64,000 nucleotides of DNA from Acidimicrobiia bacterium. GTDB taxonomy: Bacteria; Actinomycetota; Acidimicrobiia; Acidimicrobiales; Bin134. The notes beneath the pieces are model-generated. The model was given only the letters and a program-made list of their open reading frames with translations, did not search any database and was not told where the DNA came from. The position numbers and the translations under genes are program-made. Below are positions 9,104 to 20,396 of this stretch, piece by piece. The stretch spans positions 1-64,000 of the forward strand of contig JAJDUJ010000017.1 of NCBI GenBank assembly GCA_022826705.1, in the 5' to 3' direction. Each line of letters begins with the position of its first letter. The first letter of the stretch is position 1.

Positions 9104-9666
9104 CCGCTGACCCCGCCCGCCATCGAACGGTCGAGGAGCTGGAGGCTGTCCTCGACCACATCCGCCAAGCCCCCTCCGACAACGGCACCCTCGAGTTGAT
9201 TGTGCGCCGTCCCGCGGTGAATGAGCGGGAGATCCTGGAAGCCAGCCATGTGAGCCCCGAAGAGGGCTTGGAGGGCGACACCTGGAAGCAGCGGGGCGAT
9301 CCCAAGACTCCCGACGGTCGCGCCAATCCCGACAAGCAGCTCAACATCATGAATGCCCGGGCCACCGCCGCGGTGGCCGGGCCCATCGACCGCTGGGCCC
9401 TAGCCGGTGATCAGCTCTACATCGATCTAGACATCAGCACCGAGACCCTGCCGCCCGGCACCCGCCTCGCCCTGGGCGAAGCGGTCATCGAAGTCACCGC
9501 CGAGCCCCACACCGGCTGCGGAAAATTCTCCTCCCGGTTCGGCCTCGATGCCCTCCGCTTCGTCAACTCCCCTACCGGCCGCGCCCTCAACCTCCGCGGC
9601 ATCAACGCCCGAGTTGTCCAACCCGGCATCATTCGCAAAGGCGACCCGGTGACCCGTCTGAACTAA
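9100..9666 (+). CDS. MOSC domain-containing protein
   Basis: The 188-aa protein begins at ATG 9100, which overlaps the previous stop by 4 nt (ATGA); an earlier start at 9052 is open but would overlap the epsilon subunit widely. A MOSC-type beta-barrel is indicated by VSPEEGLEGDTW, DKQLNIMNAR, GDQLYIDLDIS and EPHTGCGKFSSRFG, whose Cys is the conserved MOSC sulfur-carrying position. MOSC proteins handle sulfur for molybdenum-cofactor enzymes or detoxify N-hydroxylated compounds. The partner enzyme is not visible. Confidence 0.82.
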   Translation: MTADPARHRTVEELEAVLDHIRQAPSDNGTLELIVRRPAVNEREILEASHVSPEEGLEGDTWKQRGDPKTPDGRANPDKQLNIMNARATAAVAGPIDRWALAGDQLYIDLDISTETLPPGTRLALGEAVIEVTAEPHTGCGKFSSRFGLDALRFVNSPTGRALNLRGINARVVQPGIIRKGDPVTRLN

Positions 9667-10337
9667 CCCCCCCACGGCGGCGAAGGCTGCTTCACCGCCA
9701 TTCTCAACTGCTTCAGATAATCGCTCCGCGGAATCTCCACCGCCCCCAAGCTCCGCAGGTGCTCCGTCGCCCACTGCACATCCAACAGCCGGACTACGCC
9801 ACCGTGGTTCAACCTCCCCACCAGCGCCACCAGCGCCACCTTCGACGCATCGCGATCAACATGAAACATCGACTCTCCCGCGAACAGCCCGCCGATCGAC
9901 ACCCCGTACAACCCGCCCACCAGCTCTCCCTCTTCCGACCACGCCTCCACGCTGTGGGCCCAGCCCATACGGTGCAGCCCAACGTAGGCATCTCGGATGT
10001 CCGGCGAGATCCAACCATGAGGACGCTCAATCGCTCGGCAGGCATCGACGACATCGGCAAAGGCAATATCAACCGTTATTCGATATCGCCTCAGCGACCG
10101 GCGCAGCGAGCGGGTCACCCGGAGATCATCGAGCGGGATCACTCCCCGAGGGTCGGGCGACCACCATCCCAGCTTGTCGGTTCGTCCCAATGGCATCGGA
10201 AACAAACCGGATCGGTAGGCCGCCAGCAGCGTGCCCGGGGCCAGATCCGCCCCCACTGCCACCAAGCCATGCTCATCGGCCGTCTCCGCAGGAGGAAACT
10301 CCCACTGGCTGGGCTCGGGGACAAGCCTCACCCCCAT
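9663..10337 (-). CDS. aat: Leucyl/phenylalanyl-tRNA-protein transferase
   Basis: Adds Leu or Phe to N-terminal Arg/Lys of proteins, marking them for ClpS/ClpAP. Diagnostic motifs are FPPAETADEHGLVAVGADL, YRSGLFPMP, WWSPDPRGVIP, and GGLYGVSIGGLFAGESMF, with LLDVQWATEHLRSLGA near the C terminus. The start is put at ATG 10337 (224 aa); a GTG four codons upstream is also possible. It is convergent with the MOSC gene, overlapping by 4 bp. Confidence 0.95.
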   Translation of the reverse strand: MGVRLVPEPSQWEFPPAETADEHGLVAVGADLAPGTLLAAYRSGLFPMPLGRTDKLGWWSPDPRGVIPLDDLRVTRSLRRSLRRYRITVDIAFADVVDACRAIERPHGWISPDIRDAYVGLHRMGWAHSVEAWSEEGELVGGLYGVSIGGLFAGESMFHVDRDASKVALVALVGRLNHGGVVRLLDVQWATEHLRSLGAVEIPRSDYLKQLRMAVKQPSPPWGG

Positions 10338-10371
10338 ACTCTGCCCCACCCAGAGCGCGGGGGTTAGCGGA

Positions 10372-11862
10372 CTAGCCGGATTCTTCGATGGTGACCGAGT
10401 TGACGATCACCTGCGGCTCAGGCCCACCGCCCAGCGGGTTGTTGGGCTGGTCGACGTGGCTGGCCAAAATGGCCTCGGCCACCCCCAAACTCGCATCGTC
10501 CATTTGGCCGAACACCACGTAGGTGCCCTGGTTGTTGAGCCGGGCAGTGTTTTCGTTCACCGCGAAGAAGAACTGGGCGCTGGCACTGTTGGGCGCCGCC
10601 GTGCGGGCCATCACAATCTGACCCGGCTCGTAAGTGAACCCCGATCCCTCGTCGGGGATGGTGTAGCCCGGACCGGGATCAGACGGGGAGTTGGTGTGCG
10701 GCGCCCCACCCTGGATGATGCCGATACCCGGATCGGTGCGGAACAACAGCGTGTTGTCGTAGTAGTGGTACCGGGCCAACACCGCGAAGTTGTTGGCTGT
10801 GATCGGCGTGTTGACCACGTCGAGCTCGATCCGCATCTCTCCCGCGGTGGTGTCGAACACCGCGGTGTACTGCTTGGAAGCGTCCAAACACATGGGCTGG
10901 GGGCCGTCGAAATCGAGGACCTGTGGTCCTGATCCGTCTGCTGGAGGACATCCGCTCAAATCAATGCTCCCTTCAGGAGTTGGGTCGGTGGATTGTATGG
11001 CGATGGAGTTGACGATGACCGCCTCGGACGGTCGCCCTCCGAAGGCGGTATCCGGGTCGTCAACATGAAGGACGAGGGTATCCAGAACCACCGACAGGCT
11101 GCCGTCGGAAATCTGGCCCAGGCTCGTGAGCCCCGACACCGGCTGGGACGGCAGGAACTCGTCGTAGGCCAGCAGGAGGAACTGTCCGGTCGTATCTCCT
11201 TCAGCCGACCACAGCAACTGGCCTTGCCGAAACTCTTCGGCCTCGTCCGCAGCCACCGTGAACCCCGGCCCGGGATCGTCGGCGTCGTTGGTGTGGGGCG
11301 ACCCACCCTGGATGTAACCGCCGGTGGGGTCGGTATAGAACACGGCTGTTCCGTCGTAGTAGCCGTATCCGGCCAACGCTACAAATGCGTTCACCGCCTC
11401 GGGATTGGCCTCCTGGTCGAGAGCCACCCTGATCTGTCCCAGGGTTGTGTCGAACACCGCGGTGTAGCCAAGCTCGGGATCGAGGCATTGAGCCGGAGCC
11501 GACTCAAAGGAGGTCACTCGGAACGCCGGGCCCGCCGGATCGGGGCACGGAGTGACTTCCCCGGTCAGCTCGCCTCCGGGGCCCGGGGGCGGGGGTATGT
11601 CGGGAAACCCGCCGGTGCCCGGTGCGGCGTCGGCGCCATCGCCCTGGGCCGTCTCGCCGATGGCGGCGTCCCCGCTGGTGTCGTCGCTGCCGTCATCTCG
11701 CACCACCAGCCACAAGATCAGAACCGCCACCACAATCACCGCCGCAATCAGAGCGACCCGAACGCCTCTAGAGCGGATTCGGCCGCGGCTCTCGGTCACC
11801 CTGGCCCGTTGCTGCGCAACCTGTCGGCGCGCCCGCTGACGCTGTCTCTTGTCGGTGGCCAT
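10372..11862 (-). CDS. Membrane-anchored protein with two tandem cyclophilin-type domains
   Basis: I start at ATG 11862 (496 aa) because MATDKRQRQRARRQ is a typical basic cytoplasmic tail before the membrane helix (VALIAAVIVVAVLILWLVV, about residues 37-55); the upstream extension has no support. A Gly/Pro/Asp linker follows. Two similar domains (about 110-270 and 300-495) each start YTAVFDTT and include YYDxTxxFxTDP, IQGGxPHTN and a C-terminal VIVNS strand. The second keeps SAQFFFAVN and TYVVFGQ of cyclophilins; the first has QFLLLAY. Peptidyl-prolyl isomerase activity is therefore plausible only for the second domain. Confidence 0.82.
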   Translation of the reverse strand: MATDKRQRQRARRQVAQQRARVTESRGRIRSRGVRVALIAAVIVVAVLILWLVVRDDGSDDTSGDAAIGETAQGDGADAAPGTGGFPDIPPPPGPGGELTGEVTPCPDPAGPAFRVTSFESAPAQCLDPELGYTAVFDTTLGQIRVALDQEANPEAVNAFVALAGYGYYDGTAVFYTDPTGGYIQGGSPHTNDADDPGPGFTVAADEAEEFRQGQLLWSAEGDTTGQFLLLAYDEFLPSQPVSGLTSLGQISDGSLSVVLDTLVLHVDDPDTAFGGRPSEAVIVNSIAIQSTDPTPEGSIDLSGCPPADGSGPQVLDFDGPQPMCLDASKQYTAVFDTTAGEMRIELDVVNTPITANNFAVLARYHYYDNTLLFRTDPGIGIIQGGAPHTNSPSDPGPGYTIPDEGSGFTYEPGQIVMARTAAPNSASAQFFFAVNENTARLNNQGTYVVFGQMDDASLGVAEAILASHVDQPNNPLGGGPEPQVIVNSVTIEESG

Positions 11863-11962
11863 CGCCTGAAATCTACGATGGCAATCACCGAAGTGCCTAC
11901 CAGCGCAAGAATCTCGGATAACAACCACAAAAGTGCCCATGAGCGGCCGGTAGCGTTTGGGC

Positions 11963-14489
<2,527 letters not shown>

Positions 14490-14500
14490 TGCGGCTCTGT

Positions 14501-15343
14501 TTACTCGATAGCAGGACCGTGCACGGTGACCCGGTGCATGTAGCGGCGCCCTTCGGTCCAATCGGGAACGGCGGAGTGCTGCACCGCTCGGTTGTCCCAG
14601 ATGGTGAGAGTGCCCGGTTCCCACTGCACTCGGCATTGGAACCGGACATGGGCGATGTGATCCCACAGGAACTCCAGCAGCCAGCGGCTCTCCGCCGGAT
14701 CCATGCCCTCGATGGCCACGGTGAACTGCGAGTTCACGTAGAGCCCCCGCCGACCGTTGTGGGGGTGGGTGTGGATCACCGGGTGGCTGTTCTCCACATC
14801 GGGGTGCTCATGGCGGGGTTTGTCCCAATCACGCTTGTAGGTGCCTTTCGGCCCGAAGGTAGCGGTGCTGGAGTGGACGGCCCGCAGCCCCTCTAAGCGC
14901 TGCTGCCACTCTGGCGACAGCCCCTCGTATGCGGCCTGGGCGTGGGTGAAGAGGGTGTCGCCCCCCACGGGGGGAACTTCGAAGGCATACAGGAACGACG
15001 CCAGCGGAGGAGCGACTTCAAAGGTCACATCGGCATGCCACTTGAGCACCTTGTTCATCTCTGTGGTGTCCAGGATGAGAATCTCGGGATGCTCGGGCAT
15101 GTTCACCGCGAATGGGTGGGTGTGAAGCGGCCCAAAGATCTCGCCGACGGCCTTGTGCTGGACCGGTGTGAGGTCTTGGTCCCTGATGGCGACAACCCCG
15201 TAGGTGAAAAGCAGATCCCTCAGCTTCGCCTGTCCCGCTGGGTCGTAGAGCCACTCGGTCAGGTCGACGCCCTCGACATAGGCCCCCACCACGCCAGTGA
15301 TCGGCGTAACCCTCAAGCCTTCCTCCACCGCGGTCAGTGCCAT
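14501..15343 (-). CDS. TauD/TfdA-family Fe(II)/2-oxoglutarate dioxygenase
   Basis: The 280-aa protein has the iron-binding facial triad: His103 and Asp105 in KWHADVTF, and His256 in WDNRAVQHSA. The 2-oxoglutarate-binding Arg is in GRRYMHRVTV. Family members oxidise taurine, 2,4-D, alkyl sulfates and similar substrates; none can be named from this sequence. Next to it, on the same strand, are SDR and SnoaL-like genes, which suggests a small catabolic cluster. Confidence 0.9.
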   Translation of the reverse strand: MALTAVEEGLRVTPITGVVGAYVEGVDLTEWLYDPAGQAKLRDLLFTYGVVAIRDQDLTPVQHKAVGEIFGPLHTHPFAVNMPEHPEILILDTTEMNKVLKWHADVTFEVAPPLASFLYAFEVPPVGGDTLFTHAQAAYEGLSPEWQQRLEGLRAVHSSTATFGPKGTYKRDWDKPRHEHPDVENSHPVIHTHPHNGRRGLYVNSQFTVAIEGMDPAESRWLLEFLWDHIAHVRFQCRVQWEPGTLTIWDNRAVQHSAVPDWTEGRRYMHRVTVHGPAIE

Positions 15344-15379
15344 GCGATTCTCCTTCTGGGGGCCGATAGTACCGGGAAT

Positions 15380-16153
15380 TCAGAGGCGATAGCCCCCGTC
15401 AACGCTGATCACCTGCCCGGTGATGCCTCCGCCCGCCTCCGAGGCCAACAACACCGCCATCGGGGCCAGTTCCTCGGGTTCCAGAATTCGGCGCTGGGCG
15501 CTGTCGGCATGGGCGTCGGCCTCGGCCTCGGCCGTACTGATGCCCTTGGCCGCAGCCAGCCGCTCAAAATCCACCAGTGCTGTGTTGGTCCATCCTGGGC
15601 ACAGGCAGTTCACCGTGATTCCGTGGGGTGCCGCCGACATGGCTAGTTGCTTCGTCAGCCCCACCAGACCGTGCTTGGCAGCGGTATAGGCCACGCTGGC
15701 CGCCGCCCTCTTGGACGCACCAGAGCCGATGTTGATGATTCGGCCATAGCCTTGCTCGCTCATTGGGGAAAGCGCTTCCTGGCTGGTCCAGAAGGCCGAT
15801 ATGAGGTTCAAACGCAATGTGGCCATGAACGGCTCTGCACTCCCCAAGAAGGGGTCGTGATTTCCCCCCGATGAACCCCCGACGTTGTTCACCAGCACCT
15901 CGACGCGCCCGAACTCGGCAATGGCCGCCCGCACCGGCGAGCGGGCCTGCTCTTCATCGGCGGCATCGGCCACCACCGCCAACCCCGATTGGCCCGCGTC
16001 CTCGATCTCGGCCACTACCGAATCAAGCTGCTGTCGGGTCCGGGACGACACCACCACCGTCGCCCCCTCCCGGGCCATGCCCACAGCAATGGCCCGTCCG
16101 ATCCCCCGGCCCCCGCCGGTGACCACCGCCACCCGGCCTTCAAGCACTGGCAC
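15380..16153 (-). CDS. Short-chain dehydrogenase/reductase
   Basis: Classical SDR of 257 aa: nucleotide-binding TGGGRGIGRAIA at residues 12-23, NNVGG (NNAG-like) near 91, catalytic Ser in NIGSGASK and YTAAKHGL carrying the Tyr-xxx-Lys pair, and a C-terminal ITGQVISVDGGYRL. It reduces or oxidises an unknown alcohol/ketone using NAD(P)H. It lies 36 nt from the downstream dioxygenase start and 10 nt behind the SnoaL-like gene, so the three are probably one transcript. Confidence 0.92.
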   Translation of the reverse strand: MPVLEGRVAVVTGGGRGIGRAIAVGMAREGATVVVSSRTRQQLDSVVAEIEDAGQSGLAVVADAADEEQARSPVRAAIAEFGRVEVLVNNVGGSSGGNHDPFLGSAEPFMATLRLNLISAFWTSQEALSPMSEQGYGRIINIGSGASKRAAASVAYTAAKHGLVGLTKQLAMSAAPHGITVNCLCPGWTNTALVDFERLAAAKGISTAEAEADAHADSAQRRILEPEELAPMAVLLASEAGGGITGQVISVDGGYRL

Positions 16154-16163
16154 TATCGCTCCC

Positions 16164-16553
16164 CTAGCCGTATGAAATCGTGCGGTGGGCCAGTTTCCAG
16201 CCGTTCTCGGTCCGCATCAGGCGGTCCCGATACGTCCCAAACAATGCAATCGACGGCTCAGTGGCGGTATTCACCCAGAACTGCCAATAGGCATCAGATA
16301 CAGCCTCGTCGCCGTTCACCGTTACCGCTTGGGTGGTGATCACGTGGCGGGTATTGCTCCCCGGCCCCACGGTGCCTGCGGCGCGCCGCTCGATGGCCCC
16401 GGCCAGGAGATTCTCTCGGCCCTGCAACTCTCCTCCGGGCATGTCCCAACGAGCATCATCGGTAAACAAGTCCACGTACTCCTCCAAATCCCCCCCATCC
16501 GCCAGCATCGCCAACCGGGCAACAACATTTTTGATCGCAGCATCGTCACTCAT
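16164..16553 (-). CDS. SnoaL-like (NTF2-fold) protein
   Basis: A 129-aa protein with the cone-shaped alpha+beta pattern of the SnoaL/NTF2 superfamily: N-terminal helices with DLEEYVDLFTDDARWDMPGG, central GRENLLAGAIERR and a C-terminal strand FGTYRDRLMRTENGWKLAHR. Such proteins are hydratases, isomerases, or small subunits without a clear function. It is the first gene of the minus-strand cluster with the SDR and the dioxygenase. It starts 35 bp from the divergent deacylase gene. Confidence 0.78.
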   Translation of the reverse strand: MSDDAAIKNVVARLAMLADGGDLEEYVDLFTDDARWDMPGGELQGRENLLAGAIERRAAGTVGPGSNTRHVITTQAVTVNGDEAVSDAYWQFWVNTATEPSIALFGTYRDRLMRTENGWKLAHRTISYG

Positions 16554-16588
16554 GCTCTGAGAATACCGACAGGGAGTAACCTCACCAC

Positions 16589-18277
16589 ATGCACGACCTC
16601 GTCATCCGCGCCGGCACAGTCATCGACGGCACCGGCCAACCAGGATTCACCGCCGACATCGCCATCGACAACGAGACAATCACCGAGGTCGGCACCAACG
16701 TTTCCAAAGGACGCCAAGAACTCGACGCCGACGGCCTACTCGTCACCCCCGGCTTTGTCGACATCCATACCCACTACGACGGACAGGTCTCATGGGACCC
16801 CGAGATCACCCCATCGGTGTGGCACGGGGTGACCACGGTGGTGATGGGCAACTGCGGCGTGGGTTTCGCACCGGTACGGCCCGGCTCAGAGGAATGGCTC
16901 ATCGGCCTGATGGAGGGGGTAGAGGACATACCCGGCGCCGCTCTCGCCGAGGGCATCGAATGGGAGTGGGAGAGCTTCCCCGAGTACCTAGACGCCGTCG
17001 ACCGCAAGCCCCGCACCATCGACGTGGCCGCCCAGGTGCCCCATGGCGCGCTCCGGGCTTACGTCATGGGAGAGCGGGGGGCCGACCACAACAACCACCC
17101 CACCGACGATGAAGTCACCGAGATGGCCCGGTTGGCCGCCGAAGGCGTGGCCGCCGGCGCGGTGGGCTTCACCACCAGCCGCACCATCAATCACAAGACC
17201 AAGTCCGGCGAGCACACCCCGAGCCTTACCGCCGGTGCTCCCGAGCTGTGGGCCATCGCCGAGGCAGTGGGCCAAACCGGCAAGGGAGTATTCGAGATGG
17301 TGGGCGACTGGGTGGACTTGGATGCCGAGTTCGATCTGGTGGCCGAGATGGCCCGGCGCAGCGGCCGACCGCTGTCCCTGACCATTGCCGTCCCCGACAC
17401 CCGGCCTGATCTGGGCCACCAGCTCCTCAACCGCATCACCCAAGCCAACGAGGCTGGCATCCCGCTTCGAGCGCAGGTGGCCAGCCGTCCGGTGGGCGTG
17501 CTCGTGGGCTTGCAGTCCACGTACCACGCGCTGCTGTCCTGCCCCGGTTACCACCAATTAGCCGCCCTCGACCTGTCGGAGAGAGTGGCCCGCTTGCGCG
17601 AGCCCGACGTGAGGTCTCGTCTGGTGGCCGAATTGGCCGCCCAACCCCTCCACACCTTCAATCGTCTCGACAAGCTCTTCCCGCTGGGCGAAACGCCCGA
17701 CTACGAGCCCTCGCCCGACGTCAGCGTGGCCGCCGATGCGGCCCGACGCGGCGTGGATCCTCACGAGGCGCTGTACGACGCGCTGTTGGCCCGCGACGGC
17801 ACCGAACTGCTGTACGTCCCCGTGATGAACTACGCCGACGGCGACTTCGAGCTCACCAGGGAGATGCTGTCCCACCCACTCAGCGTCCCGGGTTTGGGCG
17901 ACGCTGGCGCCCACGTCGGGTTCCTGTGCGACGGAAGCATGCCCAGCTTCCTGCTCTCCCACTGGGGGAAAGACCGGACGCGGGGCGACACGTTGCCAGT
18001 GGAGCAGCTCATCAAGTGGCAGTGCGCCGACACGGCGGCATTGGTGGGGTTCAACGACCGGGGCACGCTGGCGACTGGCCAAAAGGCCGATATCAACCTC
18101 ATCGACTTCGAGCGGCTCAGCCTGCAAGCCCCTGAAATGGTCTTCGACCTGCCTGCGGGTGGGAGGCGGCTGGTTCAAAAGGCCAGCGGCTTTGTCTCCA
18201 CTCTGGTTGCCGGCCAAGTTGTGCAAACCGACGGCGAATTGACCGGCACCCGGCCTGGCCATCTGGTCCGGAGTTGA
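16589..18277 (+). CDS. N-acyl-D-amino-acid deacylase family amidohydrolase
   Basis: The 562-aa metal-dependent hydrolase has the N-terminal beta-sandwich start ([14 protein letters not shown]), the HxH metal motif in [12 protein letters not shown], and [16 protein letters not shown], whose Cys bridges metal in D-aminoacylases. Further motifs are [12 protein letters not shown], and [14 protein letters not shown] with a metal-site Asp/His. The C-terminal [20 protein letters not shown] closes the sandwich domain. D-aminoacylases cut N-acyl-D-amino acids, but the family also contains dihydroorotase-like enzymes, so the substrate is open. Confidence 0.85.
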   Translation: MHDLVIRAGTVIDGTGQPGFTADIAIDNETITEVGTNVSKGRQELDADGLLVTPGFVDIHTHYDGQVSWDPEITPSVWHGVTTVVMGNCGVGFAPVRPGSEEWLIGLMEGVEDIPGAALAEGIEWEWESFPEYLDAVDRKPRTIDVAAQVPHGALRAYVMGERGADHNNHPTDDEVTEMARLAAEGVAAGAVGFTTSRTINHKTKSGEHTPSLTAGAPELWAIAEAVGQTGKGVFEMVGDWVDLDAEFDLVAEMARRSGRPLSLTIAVPDTRPDLGHQLLNRITQANEAGIPLRAQVASRPVGVLVGLQSTYHALLSCPGYHQLAALDLSERVARLREPDVRSRLVAELAAQPLHTFNRLDKLFPLGETPDYEPSPDVSVAADAARRGVDPHEALYDALLARDGTELLYVPVMNYADGDFELTREMLSHPLSVPGLGDAGAHVGFLCDGSMPSFLLSHWGKDRTRGDTLPVEQLIKWQCADTAALVGFNDRGTLATGQKADINLIDFERLSLQAPEMVFDLPAGGRRLVQKASGFVSTLVAGQVVQTDGELTGTRPGHLVRS

Positions 18278-18330
18278 ACACCCCTCAAAGCGCGTAAAAC
18301 TCCCATTTTTCTTGGAAATGACTGCCTCCA

Positions 18331-18358
18331 TCCGATAGTTGCACTTCCAACTATCGGA
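18331..18358. promoter_or_regulatory. Perfect 11-bp inverted repeat upstream of the mutase operon
   Basis: TCCGATAGTTG and CAACTATCGGA are perfect reverse complements separated by 6 nt (CACTTC). The palindrome ends 21 bp before the ATG of the mutase large subunit and about 53 bp after the deacylase stop. No T-run follows, so a repressor operator is more likely than a terminator; a hairpin over the leader is also possible. The binding protein is unknown. Confidence 0.55.
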
Positions 18359-18379
18359 CTTCCTTGATAGAATTCGCCA

Positions 18380-19945
18380 ATGGTCGAGACCATGTCGGGA
18401 ATTCCCCTCGACCCCACTTACGGCGACGGGTTGCAACCAGGCGAGTACCCCTACACCCGCGGGCTGTACCCCACCGGCTACCGCAGCAAATTGTGGACCA
18501 TGCGGATGTTTGCCGGGTTCGGAACCGCCACCGATACCAACGCCCGCTTTCATGCTCTGCTTCGAGCCGGGGGAACCGGGCTGTCCACCGCCTTCGACAT
18601 GCCCACTCTCATGGGCCGCGACTCCGACCACGAGTGGTCGGTGGGCGAGGTAGGCCGGGCCGGCGTGGCCGTGGACACCCTGGCCGACATGGAAGACCTC
18701 TTTGCCGGCATCAAGTTGGACAAGGTGACCACCTCGATGACCATCAACGGGCCAGCCGCCATTCTCATGGCCATGTACGTCGCGGTGGCCGAGCAGGGTG
18801 GTGTGCATCGGGCCGATCTCGGCGGCACCATTCAGAACGACATCCTGAAGGAATACCAAGCCCAAAAGGAGTACATCTTCCCGCCCCGCCCATCAGTGCG
18901 GTTGGTTACCGACTTGATCCGATTCACCACTGCGGAGATGCCCCGCTGGCATCCAGTCTCCATTTCCGGGTATCACATCCGCGAGGCCGGGTCGACCGCG
19001 GCCCAAGAGCTGGCCTTCACTCTGGCCAACGGCTTCGCCTATGTCGAGGCCGCCATCGCCGCCGGGCTCAACGTGGACGACTTCGCCCCCCGCCTTTCGT
19101 TCTTCTTCAATGCCCACAGCGATTTCTTCGAGGAGATCGGCAAGTTCCGGGCCGCCCGTCGCATCTGGGCCACCTGGATGAAGGACCGCTACGGCGCCAC
19201 CAATGCCAAGTCGCTCATGTGCCGTTTCCACACGCAAACCGCAGGTGTCTCCCTCACCGCCCAGCAGCCCGAGAACAACATCGCCCGGGTGGCCCTCCAG
19301 GCACTTTCCGCCGTGATGGGAGGCACCCAGAGCCTGCATACTGATTCCTTCGACGAAGCCCTGGCCCTGCCCACCGAGAAAGCTGCTCGCATCGCCCTTC
19401 GCACCCAGCAGATCGTGGCTCACGAGACTGGTACCGCCTCGGTGGTCGACCCGCTGGGGGGCTCGCACTTCGTGGAGTGGATGACCGACGAGATGGAGCG
19501 TCAAGCCAACGAGATTTTCGACCACATAGATCAAATCGGTCGCGGCTCCATGCTGGAGGGGGTGTACGCCGGCATCGACGACGGCTACTTCGTCGGGGAG
19601 ATCGCCGACGCCGCTTACCGTTTCGAACGCGAGGTGAACGCTGGTCGGCGGATCATCGTCGGAGTCAACGAATTCACCGAGAACGACGACGACGAAGCCA
19701 ATCTTCTGTCCATTGGACACGCCACCGAAGAGATGCAGATCAAGCGTCTCGATCAGATTCGCGGCGATCGCAACGATGACGCAGTCCGAGCTTCTCTGAC
19801 CGCGCTGGTTGAAGCCGCCGGTCAGCCCGACATCAACCTCATGCCGTCCATCATCGACGCGGTGCAGACCTATGCCACCGAGGGCGAGATCGTCGCGGCA
19901 CTGGAGTCGGTGTTCGGCACCTACGTCGAGACCGCGATGGTGTGA
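18380..19945 (+). CDS. icmA: B12-dependent acyl-CoA mutase large subunit, isobutyryl-CoA mutase type
   Basis: The 521-aa TIM-barrel catalytic subunit lacks its own B12 domain. Aligning [12 protein letters not shown] with WTIRQYAGFSTA of methylmalonyl-CoA mutase puts Phe44 at the Tyr89 position, and [13 protein letters not shown] with NDILKEFMVRNTY puts Gln162 at the Arg207 position; the 118-residue spacing agrees. Phe plus Gln is the signature of isobutyryl-CoA mutase (IcmA Phe80/Gln198), which interconverts isobutyryl- and butyryl-CoA. The active-site His lies in [11 protein letters not shown]. Automatic annotation would probably call it methylmalonyl-CoA mutase. Confidence 0.85.
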   Translation: MVETMSGIPLDPTYGDGLQPGEYPYTRGLYPTGYRSKLWTMRMFAGFGTATDTNARFHALLRAGGTGLSTAFDMPTLMGRDSDHEWSVGEVGRAGVAVDTLADMEDLFAGIKLDKVTTSMTINGPAAILMAMYVAVAEQGGVHRADLGGTIQNDILKEYQAQKEYIFPPRPSVRLVTDLIRFTTAEMPRWHPVSISGYHIREAGSTAAQELAFTLANGFAYVEAAIAAGLNVDDFAPRLSFFFNAHSDFFEEIGKFRAARRIWATWMKDRYGATNAKSLMCRFHTQTAGVSLTAQQPENNIARVALQALSAVMGGTQSLHTDSFDEALALPTEKAARIALRTQQIVAHETGTASVVDPLGGSHFVEWMTDEMERQANEIFDHIDQIGRGSMLEGVYAGIDDGYFVGEIADAAYRFEREVNAGRRIIVGVNEFTENDDDEANLLSIGHATEEMQIKRLDQIRGDRNDDAVRASLTALVEAAGQPDINLMPSIIDAVQTYATEGEIVAALESVFGTYVETAMV

Positions 19946-19949
19946 CCCG

Positions 19950-20396
19950 ATGAGCGAGACACCCGGCATTTCGCCGCTGTCTGCGGATGACCAAGGGCCG
20001 CTGCGGGTGGTGCTGGCCAAGCTGGGCTTCGACGGCCATGACCGCGGCCTGAAGGTGGTAGCCCGAACCCTGCGTGACGCGGGCATGGAAGTGATCTACC
20101 TGGGACTGCGCCAGACCACCGACAGCATTGTCGCGGCCTGTGAGCAGGAGGACGCCGACGTGATCGGGCTGTCGATGCACAACGCCGGCCACCTCACTTT
20201 GGCCCCCCGCATGGTGCAGGCCGTTGAGGAAGCTGGTTTGGGCGTGCCGGTGGTGATCGGCGGCATTGTGCCTGCCGAAGACGTGACCGTTCTGATCGAG
20301 GCCGGCGTGGCCGCGGTGCTTGGGCCCGGGGCATCAACCGAGGAAGTTGTGGCCGCGGTGCGCGCTGCCGTGGCCCACCAGTCCCCAGCCCGGTGA
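19950..20396 (+). CDS. icmB: B12-binding small subunit of the acyl-CoA mutase
   Basis: The 148-aa flavodoxin-like cobalamin domain has AKLGFDGHDRGLK (DxHxxG, lower-axial His ligand), IGLSMHNAGHL (SxL-like) and VVIGGIVPAED (GG). Start ATG 19950 lies 4 nt after the large-subunit stop, giving a short N-terminal tail before LRVVLAKLG. Together with the large subunit it forms the split, coenzyme-B12-dependent mutase. The stop overlaps the next gene (GTGA). Confidence 0.92.
   Translation: MSETPGISPLSADDQGPLRVVLAKLGFDGHDRGLKVVARTLRDAGMEVIYLGLRQTTDSIVAACEQEDADVIGLSMHNAGHLTLAPRMVQAVEEAGLGVPVVIGGIVPAEDVTVLIEAGVAAVLGPGASTEEVVAAVRAAVAHQSPAR

Noticed and set aside
18278-18379. Cobalamin riboswitch before the B12-dependent mutase operon
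   Set aside because: The gap is only about 100 bp and has no B12-box-like element; only the palindrome is present.
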